This document shows, one piece after another, positions 44,389 to 52,970 of a stretch of DNA of 64,000 nucleotides. Under the pieces are notes generated by a model. That model was not told the origin of the DNA. It did not search any database and saw only the letters and a program-made list of their open reading frames with translations. The translations under genes and the position numbers were made by a program. The number at the start of each line of letters is the position of its first letter. Positions within the stretch are counted from its first letter, which is position 1. The DNA is from Verrucomicrobium sp. (GTDB lineage: Bacteria > Verrucomicrobiota > Verrucomicrobiia > Methylacidiphilales > GAS474). The stretch covers positions 1,356,500 to 1,420,499 of the forward strand of contig JAPWJX010000003.1 of NCBI GenBank assembly GCA_028283855.1, given 5' to 3'.

Positions 44389-45617
44389 GCGACCGCTACC
44401 GCCAATCCCGCGCCCTCTTCGACCGGGCCGCCCGCGTCATCCCGTGCGGCATCTACGGCCACCACACTCCGGCCGCGATGGTGCCGGGGGAGTTCCCCTA
44501 CTACGGCGCGCGCGCTCAGGGGAGCCGCTACTGGGACGTCGACGGGAACGAATACATCGACTACATGTGCGGCTACGGGCCGATGGTCCTGGGCCACCAG
44601 CATCCGGAGGTGGAGGAGGCCGCCCTGCGCCAGCAAAAGGACGCCCTGTGCCTGAATCACCCCGGCGAGGTCATGGTCGATCTGGCCGAATACTTCGTCG
44701 ACCTCGTCGACTTTTCCGACTGGGCCGTCTTCGGCAAGAACGGCTCCGACGTGACCACCTGGGCCGTCCAGGTCGCCCGGGAGCACACGAAGCGGAAGAA
44801 GATCCTCAAAGTCGCCGGGGCCTACCACGGCATCGATCCCTGGTGCACGCCGGGCCACGCCGGACTGATCGACGAGGACCGCGCCCACATCCACGACTTC
44901 GCGTGGAACGACCTGGAATCGTTCGAGGCGCGTCTGGCCGAGTTCCGCGGGCAATTCGCCGCCGTGGTGATGACCCCGTTCCACCACCCCACCTTCCAGC
45001 CTTCCGTCATGCCCGCGCCCGGCTTCTGGCGGCATATCCGGGACGCCTGCTGGCGGGAAGGGATCGTCCTCATCCTGGACGACATCCGCGCGGGTTTCCG
45101 CCTGGACCTGCGCGGCTCGCACAAGCTCTTCGACTTCGAGCCCGACATCGCCTGCTACTGCAAGGCGATCGCCAACGGCCACGCCCTCTCCGCCGCCGCG
45201 GGCATCGAAAAGCTCCGCCTGGCCGCCAGCAAGGTCTTCCTGACCGGCAGCTATTGGAACAGCCCGCCGGCCATGGCCGCCGCGCTCAAGACGTTGCAAA
45301 TCCTGGAGCGTGACGGCGCGGTCGGAAAAATGGCGGCGAACGGAAAGCGCCTCATGGACGGCCTCGTCGCCGCCGGGAAGCGGCACGGCTACGGGATGGT
45401 CGCCAGCGGCCCGACGGCCGTGCCGTTCCTCACCTTCGCCGACGACCCGAGCCTGCGTCGCCAGCAGCGCTTCTGCGTGGAGGTGACGAAGCGGGGGGCC
45501 TTTTTCCACCCCCACCACAATTGGTTCCTCTCCGCCGCCCATACGGAGGCCGACATCGACGCCACCCTCCGCATGGCGGGGGAGGCCTTCATGGTCCTGC
45601 GGGACGAGCGGCTTTAG
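44385..45617 (+). CDS. Class III aminotransferase (glutamate-1-semialdehyde aminomutase-like)
   Basis: A 410-residue PLP enzyme. YWDVDGNEYIDYMCGYGPMVLGH is the class III N-terminal signature. Asp232 in LILDDIRAGFRL binds the pyridine nitrogen, and Lys260 in CYCKAIANGHALSA is the Schiff-base Lys. KVAGAYHGIDPW is also typical of the GSA-type branch. The usual hemL product has DEVMTGFR and GGGLP; here both differ, so a role in haem synthesis is unlikely. An amino-sugar or amino-lipid substrate is more probable from context. ATG 44385 overlaps the previous stop. Its own stop overlaps the convergent SDR gene. Confidence 0.85.
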   Translation: MSDRYRQSRALFDRAARVIPCGIYGHHTPAAMVPGEFPYYGARAQGSRYWDVDGNEYIDYMCGYGPMVLGHQHPEVEEAALRQQKDALCLNHPGEVMVDLAEYFVDLVDFSDWAVFGKNGSDVTTWAVQVAREHTKRKKILKVAGAYHGIDPWCTPGHAGLIDEDRAHIHDFAWNDLESFEARLAEFRGQFAAVVMTPFHHPTFQPSVMPAPGFWRHIRDACWREGIVLILDDIRAGFRLDLRGSHKLFDFEPDIACYCKAIANGHALSAAAGIEKLRLAASKVFLTGSYWNSPPAMAAALKTLQILERDGAVGKMAANGKRLMDGLVAAGKRHGYGMVASGPTAVPFLTFADDPSLRRQQRFCVEVTKRGAFFHPHHNWFLSAAHTEADIDATLRMAGEAFMVLRDERL

Positions 45618-46435
45618 CGCCGCCGCTTCACCAGGCCGTAATAGACCCGCAGGCCCCACTGGACCCAGCGCCGGGGCGCCAGGCGCGCCAGGAGAGGAGC
45701 GATGCGGGCCTGGAACACGTCTCCCACCGCCACGACGGGCCGGGTGATCTCCCCTTCGACGATGCGGACGACCGTGTCGGCGACTTTCTGCGGATCGGGC
45801 GCGCGGTTCATGTTCCGGTCGATCGCCTGCCAGGCGCGGTCCAGGTTGGGCGCGTAGGCTTCGTTCAGCGGACCATCGATCCGGCGCGTGGAGAGGTGGA
45901 ACTGGGTGGCGAAGTCGCCCGGGCGCAGGTCGCAAAGGCGGATGCCTGTATGGGCCAGTTCCAGCCGGAGCCCCTCCGTCATGGAGCTGAGGGCCGCCTT
46001 GCTCAGGCTGTAGGGATTGAGAAAGGGCAGGGGAAACTCGGCCGCCAGGGAGGAGATGTTGAGAATGAGCCCGTCTTGCCGCTGGCGGAAGCCGGGCAGC
46101 GCCAGCCGGATGAGCTGGAGAGGGCCCAGGAGGAGCGTCTCCAGCTGGGCGCGGAACTCGGCCTCGGAGAAAGCCTCCAGCGGGCCGAAGACGCCCGCGC
46201 CCGCATTGTTGATAAGGACGTCGAAGTGGCCGGCCTCCTCTTCCGCCTTTTTGAAGGCGGCCTCGATGGAGGCGGGGTCGTTCAGATTGAGGACGACGGG
46301 GTGGAAGCGGGCCATGAGCGGCAGGTTCTCCGCCTTCCGGCCGGTGCCCCAGACGTGGTAGCCCCGGTCGCACAGGGCGCGCGCGGCCAGGAGGCCGATG
46401 CCCGCGCTGGCGCCGGTGAGGAAGATCTTCTTCAT
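45614..46435 (-). CDS. Short-chain dehydrogenase/reductase
   Basis: A 273-residue classical SDR. The NAD(P)-binding motif TGASAGIG is at residues 7-14, NNAG follows, then ISSL, and the catalytic Tyr-Lys in NPYSLSKAAL. The basic residues after the Gly motif (GTGRK) suggest NADPH. Length and motifs fit either a 3-ketoacyl-ACP reductase or a 3-ketosphinganine reductase type. It overlaps the ketosynthase gene (ATGA), so it probably reduces the ketosynthase or oxoamine synthase product. Confidence 0.88.
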   Translation of the reverse strand: MKKIFLTGASAGIGLLAARALCDRGYHVWGTGRKAENLPLMARFHPVVLNLNDPASIEAAFKKAEEEAGHFDVLINNAGAGVFGPLEAFSEAEFRAQLETLLLGPLQLIRLALPGFRQRQDGLILNISSLAAEFPLPFLNPYSLSKAALSSMTEGLRLELAHTGIRLCDLRPGDFATQFHLSTRRIDGPLNEAYAPNLDRAWQAIDRNMNRAPDPQKVADTVVRIVEGEITRPVVAVGDVFQARIAPLLARLAPRRWVQWGLRVYYGLVKRRR

Positions 46436-47694
46436 CCCTGGAATTCCTTGAATACCAGGCTCACGTTGGCCCCGCCGAAGCCGCTGGAATTGCTCATGGC
46501 GATCCGGGGGGCGGCGTCGACCGGCCGGGTGACGACGGGAATCCCCTCGCACATCGGATCCAGCTCCGTGATGTGGGCGGAGACGGGAGTGAACTTTTCC
46601 GCGATGGCCAGGGTGGTGAAGCCCGCCTCCATCGCGCCCGCCAGGCAGAGGCCGTGGCCGGTCAGGCTCTTGGTGCTGCTGATGTAGGGGATTTTTCCGC
46701 CGTCAAAAACGGCGCGGACGGCCTCGATCTCCGCCTTGTCTCCCGGCGGGGTGGAGGTGGCGTGGGCGTTGATGTAGTCGACGTCGCCGGGGGAAATCCG
46801 CGCGTCGGCCAGCGCGTTGCGCATGGCGCGGGTCAGGCCGTCGCCGGTCGGGTCCGGGGCCATGATGTTGTAGCCGTCGCTGGCCTCGCCCCAGCCGATG
46901 ACCTCCGCGTAGATCGTCGCGCCGCGCTTTTGCGCGTGGTCCAGTTCCTCCAGCACCAGGGTGGTGGCGCCGCCGGTGAAGACGAAGCCGTCCCGCTTCT
47001 TGTCGAATGCGCAGGGGGTCTTCTCCGGGTCGGTGCCGGTGCTCAGCGCGCGGATGCCGGCGAAGGGGAGGCCGGTGTACTTGTTGTGGTCCTCCGCGCC
47101 GACGACGAACATGACGTCCTGCCGCCCCAGGCGGATGAGGTCCAGGGCGCTGCCCAGCCCGTGGGCGGAGGAGGAGCAGGCGCTGATGATGCCCCAGCAG
47201 GAGCCCTTGATCTTGAAGAGAGCGCCCAGATTGATGTTCAGCGTGCCGGAGATGGAGGCGACGAGGCCGAGAGGCTGCGTTTTCTGCACGCCCCGGGTGA
47301 CCATGGTGTGCAGGTGCTCGTAGGACATCCACATCGACCCGGCGGAGGAGCAGAGCGCGCCGGTGCGGGGGTGGGAGACGATCTCCGGGGGGAGCTTGGC
47401 GTCGTCGATGGCCTGCTGCATTGCGCAGTAGCCGAAGACGGCGTTAGGCCCCATGGAGCGCAGGGCGCTGCGGCCCAGCTGGTAGGGCTCGGGAATGGTC
47501 CAGTCCTCGCAGTCCGGGGTGGGGAAATCGAAGCCTTTGACGGTGCCGGCCAGCTTCACGGGGGACTCCGGCCCGGCAAACTCGGAAAAGGGCTCGATGC
47601 CCGTCTTCAGCTCGCGGAGGCTGTGGAGAACTTCCGCCTTGGAATTGCCGATGCTGGTGATGAATCCCAACCCGGTGACGACGACCCGACGCAT
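46432..47694 (-). CDS. Beta-ketoacyl-ACP synthase (FabF/FabB-like)
   Basis: A 420-residue ketosynthase with the Cys-His-His triad: Cys173 in ISACSSSAHGLG, His311 in NAHATSTPPGD and His347 in KSLTGHGLCLAG. VVVTGLGFITSIGN is the usual start. It extends acyl chains using malonyl-ACP. The SMWMSYEHLH and ALFKIKGSCWGI segments look diverged from housekeeping FabF. With the ACP-dehydratase fusion upstream and the SDR downstream it gives three of the four elongation functions. No enoyl reductase is present nearby. Confidence 0.92.
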   Translation of the reverse strand: MRRVVVTGLGFITSIGNSKAEVLHSLRELKTGIEPFSEFAGPESPVKLAGTVKGFDFPTPDCEDWTIPEPYQLGRSALRSMGPNAVFGYCAMQQAIDDAKLPPEIVSHPRTGALCSSAGSMWMSYEHLHTMVTRGVQKTQPLGLVASISGTLNINLGALFKIKGSCWGIISACSSSAHGLGSALDLIRLGRQDVMFVVGAEDHNKYTGLPFAGIRALSTGTDPEKTPCAFDKKRDGFVFTGGATTLVLEELDHAQKRGATIYAEVIGWGEASDGYNIMAPDPTGDGLTRAMRNALADARISPGDVDYINAHATSTPPGDKAEIEAVRAVFDGGKIPYISSTKSLTGHGLCLAGAMEAGFTTLAIAEKFTPVSAHITELDPMCEGIPVVTRPVDAAPRIAMSNSSGFGGANVSLVFKEFQG

Positions 47695-47745
47695 AAGCCG
47701 GTCAAGGTAGCACAGAGGCCGCCCCCGGCAATGCTTAGGTAAGGC

Positions 47746-48636
47746 TTAGGCCGCGGCGGGAGCCGGATCGGCGTGGGCGGCGATCTGGTTCCGCTCCAGG
47801 TTCTCGATGTCGCCGAAGGCCAGGACCAGCTTCTCGATATGGGCGATGCGGACGCCGCCGACCTTGACCGTCCCCTCGAAGAGGGCCAGCGGGGAGCGGA
47901 GGCGGAGCAGCTTGGCCTCGAACTCGAGGCGCTCGCCCGGCTTGGCCCGCTTGTAGAAGTGGGCGCCGTCCAGGGAGGCGAAGACGACCTGATTGCTCGG
48001 GATCTCGATCTGCGCCTGCGCGGCGCCCTGCTCCAGAACCCAGAGGCAGCAGGCCTGGCCCAGGGCCTCGAAGACAATGGCGGCGGGGACGACCGGATCG
48101 TCCTTGAAGTGGCCATCGAAGAACTGCTCGTCGCCCTTTAGGAAGTAGCTGGCGGTGATCGCCTCCGTGGTGAGGGAGGCCTCGTCGACGAAGAGAAAGG
48201 GAGGCTGCTGGGGAATGATGGAGGCGATCTCGTCGCGCAGGTATTTGCGGGCGGCGGGGGCGGCGGCGGGGCCGTCTTCGGGCGCGCCGGAAAGCTTGGT
48301 GTCCAGGAATTGATGGACGTCACCCATGGTGCGGATGTTCCGCAGCTCGCTGTCCTCAATGCGGAAGCCGAGGGCCTCCTCGATGGAGAGGACGATTTCC
48401 AGCATCGTCAGGGAGTCGATGCCCAAGTCTTCGGCAAGGCGGGTGTCGTTGGTCGTTTCCGCCATGGAGACTTTCGATTCGGCGGGCAGGTATCGCTCGA
48501 TGATGCCGGAAATGATCACGGGGACCGCGCTGGCGTCACCCTCATTCCGGAAGCGGAGAACCGCGTCGAAAACTTCAGGGCGGCAGCGTCTTAATGCTTG
48601 CTTCAAATCCGCCACTTGTTTCTCATCGAGCGCCAT
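47746..48636 (-). CDS. Acyl carrier protein fused to FabZ-like dehydratase
   Basis: A 296-residue fusion. Residues 1-35 are an extra helical lead. Residues about 36-115 are an acyl carrier protein with the phosphopantetheine Ser75 in EDLGIDSLTMLE. Residues about 132-285 are a hot-dog dehydratase: IPQQPPFLFVDEA, then DGHFKDDP with the catalytic His176 and VVPAAIVFEALGQA with Glu190. The invariant PHR of FabZ is PQQ here, but that His is not the catalytic one. ACP and FabZ are normally separate. It lies 51 bases upstream of the ketosynthase on the same strand. Confidence 0.88.
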   Translation of the reverse strand: MALDEKQVADLKQALRRCRPEVFDAVLRFRNEGDASAVPVIISGIIERYLPAESKVSMAETTNDTRLAEDLGIDSLTMLEIVLSIEEALGFRIEDSELRNIRTMGDVHQFLDTKLSGAPEDGPAAAPAARKYLRDEIASIIPQQPPFLFVDEASLTTEAITASYFLKGDEQFFDGHFKDDPVVPAAIVFEALGQACCLWVLEQGAAQAQIEIPSNQVVFASLDGAHFYKRAKPGERLEFEAKLLRLRSPLALFEGTVKVGGVRIAHIEKLVLAFGDIENLERNQIAAHADPAPAAA

Positions 48637-48655
48637 ATAAAATTCCTTAAACCAA

Positions 48656-49867
48656 GTGAATCAATCTAAGGCGGGATCTCCCCGGGTAAAGGTTAAAAAG
48701 CCGCTTTCTTCCAAAAAAATCCTTATTACCCATGAATTCGCCCCCTTCCGGGGTGGGGTGGCCACGTACTGCGCCGAAATCGCCCGAGCGGCGGCCGCAC
48801 AGGGGCATGAGGTGGAGGTCTGGACCCCCGGCGCGCCGCAAAAGGAGGACGTCGCCTTGGCCCCGGTGCGGGTGATTCGTTTCGGCGGGAAATCGAGCCT
48901 GCGGCTGGGCAGCCTCCTGGCCTTTGGCCTGCGCGTCTGGCGTTGCCGCCGGATGCTGCGGGGCGTGCAGGTTGTCCTGGGCAGCTATGGCGCGCAGCGC
49001 ATCTTCCTGGAGCTGGAGCGGTGGGGCCTCCTGGGCCGGATCGCGGCGGAGGCCGAGCTGACGTTCCTTTTCCACGGTTCCGAGGTGCCCCGTTACCGCG
49101 ACCGTTTCTTTTTGCGCGGCCCGGCCCGGCGCGTTTTTTCCCGCGCGCCGAAGGTCTGCGCCACCTCCCGCTATTCCGCGCGGCTTTTGGAGGAGAGCGG
49201 GCTGCTCCCTTCCGGACTCCGCGTGGGCGTGGCCCTCTGCGCCATCCGGCATGACCTGCTCCACGCCGCCCGCCGCCTGCGGGAGCACCGGGGCAGGCCG
49301 AAGCCGCGCGACCCGCAGGAGCCGGTCCGCGTCCTGACGCTGGCGCGCCTTCATCCGCGCAAGGGCCAGCTGGAGACGGCCCGTGCCCTGGCCGCCCTGC
49401 CGGAGGCGGTCCGGCGGAAGGTTCTTTACCAAGTCGGCGGCACGGGGGCTGCCGCTTACCTGTATCAGGTGGAGGCGGCCTGCCGGGAGGGAGGCGTCCG
49501 CTTCGCGCACCTCGGCGCGGTGCCGGAGGAGCGCCTGGCCGCGACGTACGATCAGTGCGACTTCCATGTGATGACCAGCCGCGCCCTGCCAAAGAGCGTG
49601 GAAGGCTTCGGCCTTTCCTATTTGGAGGCGGGCGTCTTTGGGAAGCCCTCCATCGCCTGCCGGACTGGCGGCGTGGAGGAAGCGGTCCTCGACGGCCTCA
49701 GCGGCATCCTGGTGGAGGAAGGAAACCAAAAGGAGCTGGTGGAGGCGCTCCGCCGCCTCATCGAGGACGCGGAGCTGCGGCAGGTTTTGGGCGAGGGGGC
49801 GAGGGCCCACGCCCTTTCCCACGATTGGCAGGAGGCGGCGCGCGTCGTCTTTAGCGAGATCGGTTGA
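48656..49867 (+). CDS. GT4 glycosyltransferase
   Basis: A 403-residue GT4 enzyme starting at GTG. KILITHEFAPFRGGVATYCAE is the N-terminal motif, LFHGSEVPRYRDRFFLRGP belongs to the acceptor domain, and RVLTLARLHPRKGQLETARAL with SVEGFGLSYLEAGVFGKPSIA form the donor site with its EX7E pattern. It diverges from the ACP-dehydratase gene across just 19 bases. Its end overlaps the convergent HEXXH-protein gene by 17 bases. Probably part of the surrounding glycolipid or surface-glycan pathway. Confidence 0.9.
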   Translation: MNQSKAGSPRVKVKKPLSSKKILITHEFAPFRGGVATYCAEIARAAAAQGHEVEVWTPGAPQKEDVALAPVRVIRFGGKSSLRLGSLLAFGLRVWRCRRMLRGVQVVLGSYGAQRIFLELERWGLLGRIAAEAELTFLFHGSEVPRYRDRFFLRGPARRVFSRAPKVCATSRYSARLLEESGLLPSGLRVGVALCAIRHDLLHAARRLREHRGRPKPRDPQEPVRVLTLARLHPRKGQLETARALAALPEAVRRKVLYQVGGTGAAAYLYQVEAACREGGVRFAHLGAVPEERLAATYDQCDFHVMTSRALPKSVEGFGLSYLEAGVFGKPSIACRTGGVEEAVLDGLSGILVEEGNQKELVEALRRLIEDAELRQVLGEGARAHALSHDWQEAARVVFSEIG

Positions 49868-50999
49868 CTCCGGCCTGGCGGACAGGCTCGGGTGCGACGC
49901 GCTGGCCGGCGAATTGGCCGGGCTCCATCTTCGGCCTCCACGCCTGGCGGTGGGCTTCCAGGAGGAGGGGCAGGGCCGTCGGGTTCTTTTCCCGCGTCGC
50001 CAGCCAGAGGACGTTCTTAAGCGTGTCCGGCTCCAGCTTGGCGATCATTTGGCTCCACTTTTCGGCGGGCCAGGCTTGATCGGGATGGGCCGTTTCGTAA
50101 AGGAGGCGCTTGGCCGCGTTGCGGGCGTAGACTGGGCCGGGTTCCAGCCCCATCTTCGCGCGGCCCTGGGGATCGCCTAAAACTTCCAGCGTGCTGCCGT
50201 AAAGCTCCGGCAGGACGTCCCGGTAAAAACGCTCGCGCCGGGCTTCGGGGATTTTGTCCAGGACGCCTTCCCGCAGGTTCCAGGCGGCTTCCCGTGCGGT
50301 AAAGGTGTGGCCGGAGCGGGGGCGGGTCGCCTCCTCGTCCCGGATGAGCGCGGCGATCGGTTCCAGCTCCGCTCGAGACGTCGGAATGCGGCCTTCCTTC
50401 CCCGCCTGGGAGGCGATCAGCGTGTTCATCCGCGCCAGGAGCTCCGATTCCTGGAGGTAGTAGATATTCTCGTAGTCGCCGTTCGCCCCGCCTTTATGGA
50501 GGAGGGCATCCAAATCCTGGTAACGGGCGGCCGTTTTCTGTTCCGTCTCGCCCGCGCGGACCAACGTTTCCAAGGAAGGATGGAATCCGTTGAAAATGTC
50601 TTTCCCGCTTTGGGCGGGATACCGTTCCGGGGCGACGAGGGCGTCCAGCAGGCAGGCTTCCTGGTGCAGCGCGTGGAAGGCCTCATGGCTGACATGGCCG
50701 ATTTGGTAAGGAAGAAGCGATTCGTCCGAGGAAAGGCGGGCTTCGATCCGGTGCGGCTTCAGAACGTCCCAGGGGTTCCACCCCTTGTTGTGGGAGCACT
50801 CGATGCCGTCCCCCTCATGGAAGGAGGCGTGAAAATGGAGCGGCGTGGGGACGTCGAAGAGGGGGTCGACATGGAGTCCCGGGACGGGCGCGTCCCCGTA
50901 TTCCAGAGCCAGGACTTCCCGCGCCGTGGCGTGGCCGCGGCTGAGCAGGGCATGGAGCCGCCCGGTTGCTTCGTCGGGGGAAAGGGGGCGGGAGCTCAT
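49851..50999 (-). CDS. Hypothetical protein with HEXXH motif
   Basis: A 382-residue protein without a signal peptide. GHVSHEAFHALHQEACLLDAL places HEAFH at residues 105-109, the zinc-peptidase pattern, inside a stretch predicted helical, as in true metallopeptidases. The rest is charged and helical with several conserved-looking short motifs (YENIYYLQESELLARMN). No named family is recognised. It follows the truncated GH57 gene on the same strand after a 49-base gap that contains the palindrome CGTTAATTAACG (51033-51044). It could be a metallopeptidase or an effector; function unproven. Confidence 0.6.
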   Translation of the reverse strand: MSSRPLSPDEATGRLHALLSRGHATAREVLALEYGDAPVPGLHVDPLFDVPTPLHFHASFHEGDGIECSHNKGWNPWDVLKPHRIEARLSSDESLLPYQIGHVSHEAFHALHQEACLLDALVAPERYPAQSGKDIFNGFHPSLETLVRAGETEQKTAARYQDLDALLHKGGANGDYENIYYLQESELLARMNTLIASQAGKEGRIPTSRAELEPIAALIRDEEATRPRSGHTFTAREAAWNLREGVLDKIPEARRERFYRDVLPELYGSTLEVLGDPQGRAKMGLEPGPVYARNAAKRLLYETAHPDQAWPAEKWSQMIAKLEPDTLKNVLWLATREKNPTALPLLLEAHRQAWRPKMEPGQFAGQRVAPEPVRQAGVNRSR

Positions 51000-51048
51000 A
51001 GCCGGGTACTTATAATTCGGCTATTTCCCGCCCGTTAATTAACGGACG

Positions 51049-51898
51049 CTAAATATAGTAGCGCCAGTTGATGTTGGGGAAGATGTTGTCCCGCCACTCG
51101 CAGTTGCCCAGGAAGTCGTTGTCGATCCGGTTCTGTTCGATCTGCTCGGCCAGGCGGTTGAAGCGCAGGAGGTGGTCCTTCGTCCGCTTCACGGCGTAGG
51201 GGACCATGGTGCCGGTCTTCATGATGAAGGCCCAGTCGCTCGACTGCGCCAGGAGCAGCTCCCGGGCGGCTTGCTTCATGGCCCGGTCGGTCTGGCCGTA
51301 GCAGTCGCGGAAGCGGCGGGCCAGGGCGGTCATCCGCGCGGCGGCCTGGTGCAGGTGGGGATAGATCCAGGCGTTGGAGCCCTCCAGCCAGACTTCCCAA
51401 TACCCCTTGGCGCCCCAGGAGGAGGCGGACGGGGTGGAGACCTGCTGCGTGGGGTAGCGGGTCAGGTACTCGCTGGGGGTGATCGTCTTGAAGGTGTTTT
51501 GGTCGTAGGCGGTCTTCCGCAGGAAGTAGTTGAGGAACTGCGGCCCCTCAAACCACCAGTGGCCGTAGAGTTCCGCGTCGTAGGGGGAGACGATGATCGG
51601 CGGGCGGTCCATCACGCCGCGGAGGTGCTCCACCTGCTTCTGCCGGTTGAAGAGGAAGTTGCCCGCGTGCTCCGCCGCCTTCGCCGTGGCGGCCTGGGGA
51701 CGGTAGGGCTCCTTCTCCACGTTGCGGCCGGTGATGCGGTGGTATTTGAGGCCGGTGAATTTCCGCTGGCCGGTGGAGAGGATGTAGGGGCGGATGTAGT
51801 CGTATTCCAGGTCGAAGCCGATGTCCCGGTAGAATTCCCGGTAGGCGCCGTCGCCGGGGTAGCCCTCGTCCGCGCTCCAGCTGTCGTTCGAGTCCATT
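51049..51898 (-). pseudogene. GH57 1,4-alpha-glucan branching enzyme, C-terminal half only
   Basis: About 280 residues match the C-terminal half of a GH57 branching enzyme: WSADEGYPGDGAYREFYRD, FTGLKYHRITG, IVSPYDAELYGHWWFEGP (with the acid/base Asp) and SSDWAFIMKTGTMVPYAVKR. The N-terminal half, with the catalytic Glu nucleophile, is missing. Homology stops close to 51898; upstream the frame continues to 51951 in unrelated sequence. The truncation point coincides with the change to plasmid-like sequence. The gene is therefore cut by an assembly junction or a real insertion, and the remaining part is unlikely to be active alone. Confidence 0.85.
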
Positions 51899-51950
51899 CT
51901 GCATTTCCTGTTTGATTGTCCTTCGCGGTGTAGGTATCGGCGCCTGCTCA
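51880..51950. other. Junction between chromosome-like and plasmid-like sequence
   Basis: To the left, sequence is very GC-rich, densely coding and intact. To the right, GC is visibly lower, frames are broken and the replicon-type genes begin. The GH57 gene is cut here. An iteron-like 13-mer CACAAATTTGCGC at 51949-51961 recurs at 53668-53680 within the origin, which places the sequence right of about 51.95 kb with the plasmid. No insertion sequence or repeat marks the boundary. 51899-52086 holds no gene that I can support. Confidence 0.75.
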
Positions 51951-52086
51951 CAAATTTGCGCTTGGCCGCCGTGTTTGCGCGTCTCAGGCATGCGGTGGCC
52001 TCTCGACTAAACCCCGCGCGCTAGAACAAATATGTGGCCGCAGCTCCTTGCCTGGCTGCACAACGTCATCTCATCGGAGTCCATCC

Positions 52087-52599
52087 GTGCCCGCCATCAT
52101 TCAACAACTTTTGAATCAAAGAGCCCGCCGACCTTTGGTTGCTCGTCGGCTTCGCCATACTCGTGCTCGCCTGTCTCTCCCGCTACTTTGAGGGCCGGCT
52201 CCCCTTCGTCCACCGCATTGCGTATGCTATCGGCCACGTATGCTCTGCTATCGCCTTCTGGAAAGCTTTTGAGCTGCTGGCTACCGCGTTCATCGTGACG
52301 TCCGCGCAACATTTCGACATGAACCTGTTGGGAGCATTGCCACCGGGCAAGCTCTTCCTGCTCCTGATGACAGAGGTAGGACTGTTTACGTTCGCCGTGC
52401 TTTTCTCGCGGCCCGCGTGGGCTTGGGCTGCCACGCCATTCATGGGCGGCATCCACATCGATTCAGGCCTGTTGTGCTCGGTTGGGCCGATGACGACACG
52501 CAGCTCGAACGCCTCGAACGATACAACCAATTTGCCGCCAGCCTGAGCAATGTGCGCTATACCGGCCAAGTACCGTTAGATACACTCAAGGACACATGA
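52087..52599 (+). CDS. Small multi-helix membrane protein, frameshifted
   Basis: Three frames have to be joined to give one protein. GTG 52087 starts PAIIQQLLNQ. From about 52118 the second frame gives EPADLWLLVGFAILVLACL, then IAYAIGHVCSAIAFWKAFEL and GKLFLLLMTEVGLFTFAVLF, about three membrane helices. After about 52470 a third frame gives GWADDDTQLERLERYNQFAA and ends TLKDT at 52599, overlapping the next start as ATGA. The clean overlap and continuous sense support one broken gene. Function unknown. Indels near 52118 and 52470 may be sequencing errors. Confidence 0.5.
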
Positions 52600-52964
52600 C
52601 CGACTATTTACTTTTCGCCGGCGACAGCCACTACGCAGCCGGCGGCGCGAGCGATTTTGTCACGACGCTATCAAACGACGAACTTGTGCGAAACGGCGAC
52701 GCGGGAATAGCTCGGGCTCTCACGGACTGGATTCCGTCGCGCGAAGAAGAACGCGGCATCGCTCGCCACCCTGACTGGGCCCATCTCGCGACTCTGACGG
52801 ATGAAGGGTTGGAGATTGTCCGCCGCTGGAGGGTCGAGTCAGAAACAGAATGGTCAGGGCCTCATCCCTTCGCAGGCGAACCGGGTGCCGTTCGATACCA
52901 GTCGGACGAGTTCTTCAAAGAGTTCTCCTGGCTTCGAGTCGTCGAGTTGCCCCGAAAATCGTAA
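52596..52964 (+). CDS. Hypothetical plasmid protein
   Basis: A 122-residue soluble protein starting MTDYLLFAGDSHYAAGGASDF. It is acidic and rich in Trp (WRVESETEW), with no motif I recognise. It overlaps the previous membrane-protein gene by 4 bases (ATGA) and is followed after 6 bases by a strong terminator, so it is the last gene of that operon. Function unknown. Confidence 0.7.
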   Translation: MTDYLLFAGDSHYAAGGASDFVTTLSNDELVRNGDAGIARALTDWIPSREEERGIARHPDWAHLATLTDEGLEIVRRWRVESETEWSGPHPFAGEPGAVRYQSDEFFKEFSWLRVVELPRKS

Positions 52965-52970
52965 TTCACA

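Noticed and set aside
44385..45617. Annotation as hemL (glutamate-1-semialdehyde aminomutase of haem synthesis)
   Set aside because: The PLP-site motifs deviate from hemL and no other haem gene is nearby; only the family can be claimed.
47746..48636. Loss of the catalytic His in the FabZ-like domain (PHR changed to PQQ)
   Set aside because: The catalytic His of FabZ is the one in GHF, which is present here as His176, together with Glu190.
51033..51044. Palindrome CGTTAATTAACG as an operator
   Set aside because: A single short palindrome between two genes; nothing else supports a regulator site.
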